A stretch of 64,000 nucleotides of DNA from Lithobates sylvaticus (taxonomy: Eukaryota > Chordata > Amphibia > Anura > Ranidae). Both the position numbers and the translations under genes were made by a program. A model generated the notes under the pieces. It was not told the origin of the DNA, did no database searches, and was given only the letters and a program-made list of their open reading frames with translations. The stretch spans positions 184,454,286-184,518,285 of the forward strand of contig CM053029.1 in the NCBI GenBank assembly GCA_028564925.1, in the 5' to 3' direction. Each line of letters starts with the position of its first letter. Position 1 is the first letter of the stretch. Below are positions 55,814 through 64,000 of this stretch, piece by piece.

Positions 55814-57008
55814 ATGCACGGATTCAACGACGTGAGTGTTCTCCCCCTGTTCATTGATAAATACAGGGAAATTCCCCTTTTATGGCAGGGCAAACACCCC
55901 TATTACGGCCACAAACCAAAGAGGTACGCAGCCATGCTGAAACTTTTGGAATTTGTAAAGCCAACGTTCCCCACGGCAACTGTTCGTAAGTTAAGACAGA
56001 AAATTGGCAGCCTGAGGAGTGCGTATATCAGGGAGCACAAGAAGGTCCTGAAGTCCCAAGAATCTGGAGCTGCAGCAGATGAGGTCTATGTCCCCAAGCT
56101 CTGGTACTATGACAGGCTCCATTTTCTCAAAGACCAGACTGATGTCACGGAGTCACTCTCGCCTCCTCCTTCCGCGCTTCCTTGCGCGCAGGCCACCCCT
56201 GATGAGGCTTCCGAGGAGCAACCTGGACCTTCCAGTCTGGAAGATGTGGAGGAGCCCAGCTTGTGGCAGGTATAGTAGTTTGGGAACCAATTTTGTGAAA
56301 AATAAATGATGTTCAGTTAATTCAGGATCCCCAATTGCTTAGTTCCTAACGTGTTTGACATATCAACTGACAGTAGTGTTGTAGACATTTGGGGCCAGAA
56401 TATAAACTGCAGGGCTGAGAATTGTATGGTTTTCTATTTGTAAACATTTTGCAACAGTCACTAGATGAAAATTGTGTGTGTTTGATGAACAAATAACTGA
56501 AACTATGTCCCTTTTTCATACACAGGAAGACCTCAGCCAGGAGGTGGCTGTGGAATGTGGCAGTCAGGAGGAGGAAGGGGTTAGTGGCAGCCAAGAGGTG
56601 GGTAGTGGCAGCCAAGAGGGGGGTAGGCCTAGGAGCCTGACTGACTCCCAAGTCCCTCCCCTCCGCCTTCCCTACAAAAGGGCGAGAAGGGGGGGTGAGG
56701 CGGGAGAGTCAGCGCTCCGGATGATCAGAGAGGCTTCAGCCTCCCTACATGCCACACCCACCGACGAGGAGACCTTTGGCTCCGTGGTTGTCACGAAAAT
56801 GATGGCTATGGAGGTGGGGCAACGCAGCATGTGTGAGGATGTCATCCTCAAAGTCCTAAATAAGGGTATGGCTGGGGGGATGACCCCACTCACACATGTT
56901 TGCGATAGTGACCTTGCTCCGCCTCCTCCTCCTCCTCCTCCTTCTGCCACCCCACCAGCACCACAGCCACAGCGTGCAAGGAAGCGTACAAGGAAGACAA
57001 GAGAGTGA
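55814..57008 (+). CDS. MADF-type DNA-binding protein with possible BESS-like C-terminus
   Basis: Two coding exons: 55814-56269 (acceptor TCTTGCAG just upstream, donor after CTTGTGGCAG) and 56526-57008 (acceptor ATACACAG). Both joins are phase 0, giving about 312 aa with no break. Residues about 10-90 form a MADF domain: LFIDKYREIPLLWQGKHPYY, then RYAAMLKLLEFVK, KLRQKIGSLRSAYIREHKKV and VPKLWYYDRLHFL, all typical spacings. The middle is acidic and Ser/Gln-rich with GSQE repeats. The C-terminal part has FGSVVVTKMMAMEVGQR, resembling BESS-type interaction motifs, then a Pro run and a basic tail RARKRTRKTRE, a probable nuclear signal. A poly(A) signal is at 57265-57270. MADF proteins usually bind DNA as regulators; its role in this transposon is unknown. 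It lies inside the element boundaries, so it is probably mobile cargo or an extra transposition factor. Confidence 0.82.
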
Positions 57009-57270
57009 CGACCTGGATTCAGTCTGGTCTGAGAGAAGATGGAGCCTCTCGTAGGACCAGAGTCTGGGGACCTAGATGGCATCTGCTGCAGTTCCGGATG
57101 TTTTGGACTTCAGGACCAGATAGCACTCCCCTTAAGATACGTACTCCTCAGGCCCCCAATTTTAGACGCTTCAAAAATGATGTTTGCCGTGGGGGTCCAA
57201 GGCTTTGCAAATTCCCCAAGTTTCTCCATCGCTGCGTTCCTCTTTGGTTTGTTGCTGAGACCTAAATAAA

Positions 57271-57830
57271 GGTATTTTTGATTTGAAAGAATCATTGCCT
57301 ATGTGTTTTACTTTTCTACAATGACAGTTTATTTGTGAGTAGGCAGGTACATTTCACAAATCATAAAGTCCAATTAACAAGGGGCACCAACAACAAACAA
57401 ACTCCTAGTAAATTTAAGCAACAAATAGAAATGTTAATAATGTTGTTTTGCTAAGTTGAGACACACAACCCCCCTCAAAAAAATAAATAAATTATCCTTA
57501 AAATATGTATTCCAAAAAAAATACAAAAATGACAAATCATCCAAAAAATATAACAAAGATTCTTTTACGATCTGAGGAAAAATAAACATCTAGTCTAGAA
57601 ATCCTGAAAACTAATAAAGAACTAAGTTTGGGAGAAGTGCGGGTGAATAGGAGCAGCTAAAACATGTCATTCTTCTTGCATTGTAAAGAAAAAGAGAATG
57701 CGCTGCATTAAAGACATTTTAACATTGCAGCGTGACGAATGTGCTGTGTCGATTAGGAAAGGTAGTTTTACCTGACCGAGCGCTTCCGTCACAGAATTTC
57801 TTCTGAGCATGCGTAGCACTTTGTCCGTCG
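57271..57830. other. Harbinger 3' non-coding region
   Basis: A-rich sequence after the MADF gene. Blocks such as CTATGTGTTTTACTT and ATGACAGTTT recur in the derivative at about 63631-63662, showing which part of the parent was retained. Confidence 0.7.
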
Positions 57831-58092
57831 GACTACGCTACACACGATCGGATTTGGTGTGATCGGACTTTGTTGTCAAAAAATCTATCCAGCAGGAGAT
57901 AGAACTTTGTCCATCGGACAATCCGATGGAAACTGTTCGATGGTGCCTACACACGGTCGGAATTTACCGACAACATTGTCCGATAGGACAGAATCCATCG
58001 GAATGGGAAAATCCGATCCGTGTGTATGCCAAATGTTGCCTAACCTTGTTACAGCCTGTGAACGTGTGAACATTTTCTAATAAAAATATATT

Positions 58093-59400
58093 TTAATAAA
58101 AAAGAGGAGAGTGACAGAGAGGTGTCAAACTCAAATTCATTGGGGGCCGCATCAGCAGTATGGTTGCCCTCAAAGGGCTGGTTGTATCTGTAGGACTATG
58201 TATATACTCTTTATTATTGTAACGCCGGTACTCCTGATGAGTACGCACTATGCATTTAAATTTAGTTTTTGCCAAAAACTGTAGTTGAGTTTTGGGGTTA
58301 ATTGTTCTAAATGATGCTTTGGCATCAGTTTGGCTGGGCTGTATTGAGGTTCTGCCTGGTCATAGGTGGGGTGTGCACCTGTGAGAGGCCTTAGAACGCA
58401 GTCTGGTTGGACACATTGTGTACCAATCTCTTCTCGTAGCCAATCAGTGGGCACGTTTGTCTCGCTGTGTATTCCGGGAGAGGGTACTTAAGGTTGCTGA
58501 AGTCACGTGGTTCGCGGTTTCCGGTCCAGAAGTTGTTGCTGACTCCGTGGTCCTGGTCCTCCTGACCAGCCCCCAGAGGCCCTCGTGGCCTGGGGTGCGG
58601 ATCCATACATTTCCGAGCATCGGAACTGGCTAGTTCAAGGCGCAGTAACTGGAAGGAGGATTCTAAAGTGTTCCGGTGCCACCTCGGGTTTGGAGAGGCC
58701 CAGCAACTCTACATGCAACCAGGGGAGGACTCTTCAGTAAGAGAGCCACGCATGAGGCTGGCTGCTCGGTAAGAGCCTGGAAGCTGAGCTGCCATGGACA
58801 TTGATTGAATCCACAATTCTTACGGTATCGCCGGACCGGCTGAAAGATTCTGGTACAGTAAGAAAAGTTCCTACCTTTACCTTCCGGTTACAACTAAGCT
58901 TTTCAACCAAGTCTGTGTCAGAGACTTTGCAAAGCTAGAATTACTTGTTGGCTATTAGATCCCAGCTCAGGGATTTATCTAGCCATTAAAGAATACAGTT
59001 GCGAGTGGCTATTCCCTGGATTATGTACAGAGAGAGAGACTTTTATTGAAGTCAGCAGTTTCAAGCACCTGAGTTAAACTTCATCCTTATACCCTCTATT
59101 CCCAACTTAGAGACTGAGTTTGTTCAACTGTTTTCAGCAAAATAAAAATCCTAAAAAGAAATTCAGCTGTCAGTCTCTACAGTTACTGGGTATCAACCTT
59201 GGGAACCCCTAGACAAGGACAACGAGTTACGAGCTGGTGGAGGTAATCGGTAAGCCCAGAAAAATCAGCTGCTCCTTCGGGGGTAAGTGCTAAATTATCA
59301 TAAATAATTGCCTCTGCATTCAATTACTACTGGTTTTAAGAATAATTTAAGTAATAACTAGCTCTGGAAACAGAAGCCTAGGAAACATAATAGCAAGCAG
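58093..59400 (+). mobile_element. Possible solo-LTR-like fossil
   Basis: About 1.3 kb of non-coding sequence with promoter-like and poly(A)-like stretches, in the style of a long terminal repeat. No internal region or paired copy is visible, and family and edges are uncertain. It appears old and incomplete. Confidence 0.3.
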
Positions 59401-60060
59401 ATATTCAAACGTACAATTATTGTACAATTTATTTAAAAATTAGTTTTGGTAACAGTAATTTTTTTAATTTTTTTAAAACATAAAAATATTGCCAGGCACT
59501 GTTTATTACACATATGGCAAACACAAGGCATTAACTTTTCTGACTGAATGTCTGACACCGTTTTCCTGAGGTCATAATAATTATAAGCTGACATCCAGAG
59601 CACCCCACTCCCAATACAGCAGATGTCAAGAGCCCTCCCACCATCAAAAGTCAAGAGTACGCTACGTACAGGAATGAGCAACGTACAGAGTGCAGGGGTC
59701 AGGATTAAAGGCAAATAAACTGTGTAGTTTGCAAGGGCAGTTGCACTCATTTTCCCCAGAGCTTAGTAAATGCGGTAAAGCTTCACTTTGTAAAGAACAC
59801 CCAATCAGGTGCAAGGAGAATAAAATAACATAAAAAAAATGCATTTTTGCTTGCACATGATTGGATGATGGAAATGCAGCGCTTCACCAAATTCACTTAG
59901 CTTTGGGGAAATTAGTGCAACAGCACTTGAAAAGTGCACAGTCTATTTGGCTTTAGTAAATCCACCCCTCTGTGTCTGCCTTAGTAAATGTTTCTTACCT
60001 TTCTGTTCGCAAACGTCTTTAGACTGTACACTGAGCTGAGCTTGTGCAGCTCAGTGTAAC
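59401..60060. other. No gene; old MITE piece
   Basis: GGCTTTAGTAAATCCACCCC and nearby words (59840-59975) resemble the small element at 53391-53503. The minus-strand open frames show no domain. Confidence 0.45.
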
Positions 60061-60065
60061 CTTTT

Positions 60066-60560
60066 GGCAAGTCTCAGTGAGTTAAAGTGTTACTAAACCC
60101 AGGACCCTGCATTCACTAGATCTGGTCTCCCACAGTATACAGAACATGGAAATGCAATTATTTTAGGAAAATATAAACTGCTAAATACCTTTTCTCATCG
60201 GCAGTATATAGCGAGAGAAGTCTTGTGACTTTTATCAGTGTCTGGTTAAAGCTTGTAGGAGGAGTTTTCATTCTACTATGACTGTCCTGTGAGGCCGCAG
60301 GATCCCGAACACTCTGTATGGACAGTGCTGATTATCCTTGTGCTGATCACATGCACTCTCCCAAGAAAAAAATACTCTCTAGCAATACACACCAAACTGA
60401 GCATGTGCAGAGTGCCCCCAAGGCTCTGTTCTATCAGGAGATGGGGGACTGTGGAAAAAGGGGAGGATCAGAAAAGACAGGATCAAACAGCCTTTTTAAG
60501 CAATGCAGAGGATTAACCCCTTAGGTTCCACAGTGAGTATAACAAGAATGCTTTACTGAA
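60066..60560. mobile_element. MITE-like repeat (TTAAAGTGTTACTAAACCCA)
   Basis: Begins TTAAAGTGTTACTAAACCCA, similar in design to other TTAAAG-ended elements here. A stretch with GTATATAGCGAGAGAAGTCT and GGAGGAGTTTTCATTCTA follows. The right end is unclear. Confidence 0.45.
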
Positions 60561-60608
60561 TATATAGATACTAAGGTAATGTCTACCTGGAGTCCAGAGT
60601 CACAGTAC

Positions 60609-60652
60609 GCGTTTCAAGGGGCCTTCCTCTTCGTCAGCTGACCCCTGAAAGA
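60609..60652 (-). ncRNA. Degenerate hammerhead-like motif
   Basis: On the minus strand CTGACGA (60637-60631; position 7 variable) is followed by AGAGGAAGGCCCCTT and GAAACGCGTAC (to 60605). The GAAACGCGT block is identical to that of the intact ribozymes. Helix II pairs poorly and helix I is unclear, so it is probably inactive. Confidence 0.45.
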
Positions 60653-60766
60653 GCTGTCTCAATTACTGAAGCTCTAGGCTAACTACAAGATGTGGACTGG
60701 AGCAATCCATCCTAAGCACAGCCTGTCAAGGCAGCCATCCAGTCTCCTTACACCCTTGGCAGCCTA

Positions 60767-61000
60767 AGGACCCTTTCACACGGGCACCTCCATTATACCG
60801 ATTCCGCTTGCTCAGCAGGGGGATTGCCCTGTTGATCCACGCTGAGCAGGCAGATGACAGGTCCGTCTCCACTCACTGTGCAGAGACAGACCTGTCAGAG
60901 TCCCTATGTCCTCTATGGGGAGATCTGATGAAAACGGACCAATCCGATCCACCAGATGGATGGAAAATAGGACCACCATCCATCAGGATTTGGCGGACAA
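60767..61000. mobile_element. MITE family A, partial
   Basis: CTAAGGACCCTTTCACACGG start, with GACAGGTCCGTCTC and GGGGAGATCTGATG words as in 12225-12548. The right end is replaced by a family B element. Confidence 0.65.
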
Positions 61001-61029
61001 TCACGGTAGCCTGGAGCTGACAGAGAGCA

Positions 61030-61200
61030 AGAGACACACACCATACAATCCCCATACAAATTCCCATACAACTCTCCTCCAGACCCACCAAACCCACACA
61101 ACATGAGGTCAAAACCCAAACACCTTCAAATTGTATGCAATCAGGCAGGCCCCTGCACCACACAGTTGGAGGCAAATCCAAAGGAAACTGAGCAAAATTA
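61030..61200. mobile_element. MITE family B, partial
   Basis: CACACCATACAATCCCCATA and TTGTATGCAATCAGGCAGG match 46511-46701. Confidence 0.65.
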
Positions 61201-61944
61201 TAAATAGATTAAAATCAAAAAACAATCCCAGAAGAAAAAAAAAATTCCAAAAAGCATATATATAAAATATCTCCATCCAGGTCTCTGGTGGTATGCAGGG
61301 TCTCTAGTGGCTATGCAGGGTCCCTTGTGGACTGCATTTTCCGGTATTACTGGTGTGCCTCAGTCAGGCATCTCAAAGCCTGCCACAGTCTTCTGGTAGA
61401 ATAAAAGGTATATTTAACAGACCAAATGGGAGCAAAAGTTTATTGTTGGGATTAATATAGTAAATCAGTACTGAAGGAACAAAAGAAATAAAACAACACT
61501 CATGGGTTCAATCAGTGTGTTTTTTTTTTACATCTCCTTTTACAATTTTACAATTTTTTTTTCTCAGCTTGACATGTGAATCTTCTGGTATATGGCCTGC
61601 CTCTGTTTTATCTGGAACATGAAGAAAGGATACAGTAAGGGGAAAGGATACATGTAAATAATAAAGAGTCTTTGTATCAGCAAGTATTCTCTTCCCTACT
61701 TCCAGGCCTCTTTTGCAACTTCTGTCCTACTTTGCAGATTCTTGGCTATAGCTCCCACTGGAACAAGAAAAAAAAATTGTGCCATCTGCTACCAGCTATG
61801 CCAATCGTCTCGAATCTGTCACAGGAAATGGCCCTGATTTAAACTTGGCTGCTTGGGATCTCTTCTTTGTCATGTATTCTGGCTGCCGTACATTTTCTAT
61901 GGACATGCGTTTCATTTAAATCTGACAGTCATTAGCACTTCTGT
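61201..61944. other. No gene recognised
   Basis: AT-rich with short A- and T-runs. A local repeat of GCAGGGTCTCTAGTGG-type words near 61290-61330. Confidence 0.5.
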
Positions 61945-62252
61945 CTTGCAGCACTGATGTCCCTGGTTCAAATCCCAACCAGAGCACTATCTGCATGGAG
62001 TTTGCATGATATCCCTGTGCTTGTCTGGGTGTCCTCTGAGTACCCCAGTTTCCTACCACACTCCAAGACATGCTAGTAGTATAATTGGCACCTGTTTAAA
62101 TTATCCCTAGTATGTTTGTGTGTGTATGTATGTACAGTATGTGAGATGGGGACCTTTGATTTTAAGCTTCTTGAGGACAGGGACTGATGTGAATGTACAA
62201 TATGTAAAATGCTTCATAAATTGTTGCCACTATATAATTGTCAATGCTTATT
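61945..62252 (+). mobile_element. tRNA-derived SINE (V-SINE-like) with L2-type tail
   Basis: The head has a recognisable B box (GGTTCAAATCC, about 61969-61979) and an A-box-like CATTAGCACTTCTG. The body has ATCTGCATGGAGTTTGCATG, then CTACCACACTCCAAGACATG. The tail has TTGAGGACAGGGACTGATGT and ends TAAATTGTTGCCACTATATA. The tail matches the 3' end of the L2-type LINE at 29720-29760. The family is probably V-SINE, named on the central domain. Confidence 0.85.
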
Positions 62253-62570
62253 AAAGGATAAGTTCACTTTTTAGAAAAAAATTATAAATGCATATTTTTT
62301 TTGCAGGTAAAAAAATTTGCACTTATTATTTATTTATTTTTGGAGCCTGTAAAGCATTGCACCATATATCAGCAGATCACTGGTGCCATGCAGGTCTCCT
62401 GCAGATCTGTCAGTGTATCTGTGTGCCCATACATCCGGGCAAGCAAATACACTGACAGGAAGAATCAATGAATTACCACGCGGCTCCCTGTGGTAGTTCA
62501 TTGAGAACTACAAACCAACAGCCACAAAGGATGAATGACGTGGCCATGTGGGAGGAGCAAGCGGTAGGGT
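62253..62570. mobile_element. MITE-like repeat (TTAAAGGATAAGTTCACTTT)
   Basis: Starts TTAAAGGATAAGTTCACTTT. Contains a palindromic part with ATACACTGACAG words and AATGAATTACCACG against TGGTAGTTCATTG. The right end is unclear. Confidence 0.5.
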
Positions 62571-63015
62571 GTGCAAGAAGTGAACCTACAGCGTAGGTCT
62601 GGTCTATGGATCTATGGATCTGGTCGAGTGTCACTGGTATAGAGTGTCGCTTGGAAGTTGGAAGGAGGCTACCAGCTGTGCCTGGACATTTTGTGAGTAC
62701 AGACCCTGAAGGGATCCTTGAGACTGTATGTGTTGCTGAAATCTACCTCTCGGTCCTAGAAGTCATCATACTGGGCGTGTGAGCTAAAGGAGACACTGGC
62801 TAGTGTCCTGAAGACTTGAGTCTAATGACAAAGTCCATTGAGTCTTTTCTGCTATAGAGGGACTTATTCTTCCATACAGACCCTGTATGGTTCAGCAGAT
62901 CACCTGCTTCCACAGTACTACAGAGAGAGTTGTCCTCACCTGTGAATAGTTAATTTGGAGTATCCTACTAATTGTCTTCTCCTATCCAAGTTCTCCAAAT
63001 AAAACATAAAGACAA
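62571..63015 (+). mobile_element. Possible LTR-like fossil fragment
   Basis: Non-coding sequence ending in a poly(A)-signal-like stretch (CAAATAAAACATAAAG), in the style of a terminal repeat. Family and left edge unknown. Old and incomplete. Confidence 0.25.
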
Positions 63016-63021
63016 ATCCCT

Positions 63022-63260
63022 TAGGCCTCTTTCACACGGGCCGGATCAGTGCTGATCCTCCCCGTGGATATCCGCTTGCTCAGTGGGGATCGCCGGAGCG
63101 ATCTCCGCTGAGCAGGAAGATGACAGGTCCGTCTCTGCACACTGCGCAGGGACGGACCTGTCAGAGCGGCACTCTCCCGTATGGGAGATCGGGTGACGAC
63201 GGACCGTAGAGTCTGTCGTCATCCGATCCGCAGACAGATGGAAAAATAGGGTTTTCCTCC
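63022..63260. mobile_element. MITE family A, right end missing
   Basis: CTTAGGCCTCTTTCACACGG start, and AGATGACAGGTCCGTCTCTG interior as in 12225-12548. Truncated where the Harbinger derivative begins. Confidence 0.7.
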
Positions 63261-64000
63261 GTACTACGTTGGTTTCCAGCTCTTTAGCGCCACCCTTTGG
63301 GCTCCTTCTGCTAATTTCGTGTTAGTAGAAGTTTGGTGAATGTTGATTCGCACTTTTCATTTCGCACTTTTCATTTCACGCTTTTCAGTTCGTCAACCAG
63401 ACATGTTGTGGAATTGGAGGAGATAAGGTGTTATTTATTATTGGCCTTGGAGTTATTGCTTTGACATTATTTTTTTGGTTGAATAATGATTTGATTTGGT
63501 ATATTGTCTATATTTTTGGATGCATAGCTTGATGCATGAACTTTTCGGTTAAGTTCTATTAGCAGATAGCATGTCTAATTTTATTTGTTTTATTTTTTAA
63601 TGCACAATAAAAATAATTGTGGAAAATAATACTTGGCTATGTGTTTTACTTCAAATGACAGTTTGGGAGTAGCAGTTACATAAAAAAAAAATACAATGTA
63701 AAATTGACAAGGGACACCGACATAGTTGTATCTTTGATCCTAAAAACTACAGGGTAATTGTGTTGTGGTAACTTGCCCAAATGAAAAAAAAAAAGCATAA
63801 TAATATTATTCTTGATATCACTAGAAAAAAAAGCCTTTGAAAATTTGTTTGCAATAACTCCATCAGTATCACCAGCAAAGCAGCTTCATTATTATCCCAT
63901 TAAAAAAGAAGAGAATTGTGCACTGCATTTCGAGATTTCATCCTTGCTTCCGAGCATGCGTGTTTGTACTTTGGACTTTTGTCCGACGGACTTGTGTACA
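63261..64000 (+). mobile_element. Non-autonomous Harbinger element, cut by window end
   Basis: This is the reverse-complement relative of 34953-35858: CTTTGGGCTCCTTCTGCTAA, AGTAGAAGTTTGGTGA and AATAATACTTGGCTATGTGT all match it in reverse. The left part also matches 50560-50640 and the right part 57700-57845 of the large Harbinger, in that order, so the middle ~6.5 kb of the parent is deleted. The left terminal repeat is missing and the right one lies beyond 64000. Confidence 0.82.

Larger units (their letters stand above)
50369..58039 (+). mobile_element. Large PIF/Harbinger transposon with three genes
   Basis: The left end AAGCCCCATACACACGCGCG and the right end CCGTGTGTATGCCAAATGTT share inverted CATACACACG cores, with subterminal copies of ACACACGGTCGGA on both sides. 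A CTA at 50366-50368 and 58040-58042 is a plausible 3-bp target duplication. Inside are a transposase (+), a Myb/SANT-like protein (-) and a MADF-type protein (+), plus at least two small palindromic insertions (53391-53503 and 53838-54080). At 7.7 kb it is larger than typical 3-6 kb Harbingers. Matching ends in the 34953 and 63261 derivatives support both boundaries. Confidence 0.82.

Noticed and set aside
56672-57082. Minus-strand frame opposite the MADF gene
   Set aside because: Antisense shadow of exon 2, with Gly-rich stretch arising from the Pro run.
61945-62020. A tRNA gene suggested by the B box
   Set aside because: No cloverleaf can be drawn, and the sequence continues into a SINE body and a LINE-like tail.

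Overview
The window is animal nuclear DNA, most likely from a frog and probably of ranid type. The evidence is one vertebrate host gene with canonical GT-AG introns, CKAP4 (CLIMP-63), surrounded by dense, amphibian-style repeat DNA: V-SINE-like tRNA-derived SINEs, L2-type LINE pieces, Sleeping Beauty-type Tc1, hAT, piggyBac-like and PIF/Harbinger elements, and many short inverted-repeat elements. The species call is an inference. There is no operon and nothing bacterial.

Layout. 1-3557: the end of a tandem array of a ~1.89 kb unit, of which one full and one truncated copy are visible. Each copy carries a TATA promoter block and a complete type-I hammerhead ribozyme. 3558-5245: C-rich minisatellite. 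5246-9927: repeats and the 3' flank of CKAP4. 9928-24599: CKAP4 on the minus strand, with exon 2 at 9928-11247, a 13 kb intron full of transposons, and exon 1 at 24300-24599. The intron holds a 2.7 kb foldback element with a TTAA-flanked element and a Tc1 element nested in one arm. 24600-26830: promoter side, then a 27-bp minisatellite. 27138-27386: a diverged U2 snRNA copy. 28615-29775: the 3' half of an L2-type LINE. 29929-36728: nested and back-to-back DNA transposons, including two hAT elements with exact 8-bp target duplications. 36737-44990: further small elements, minisatellite and sparse sequence. 44990-50330: fragments of a minus-strand L2 LINE split by a hAT end and a Harbinger-type element. 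50369-58039: a large Harbinger transposon with three genes (transposase, Myb/SANT-like protein, MADF-type protein). 58093-64000: LTR-like fossils, a SINE and more short elements. The window ends inside a second deletion derivative of the Harbinger element.

How the parts relate. CKAP4 is the only host protein gene recognised. The Harbinger transposase and its Myb-like partner normally act together on terminal repeats, and the two ~0.9 kb elements at 34953-35858 and 63261-64000 look like its internally deleted dependants. The SINE at 61945 shares its 3' tail with the L2-type LINE at 28615, which suggests trans-mobilisation.

The strongest unusual signal is the hammerhead-bearing tandem array. 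A transcript crossing two units would self-cleave into ~1.89 kb monomers, as in retrozymes and Penelope-like element terminal repeats. Degenerate relatives of the motif occur at three other places in the window.
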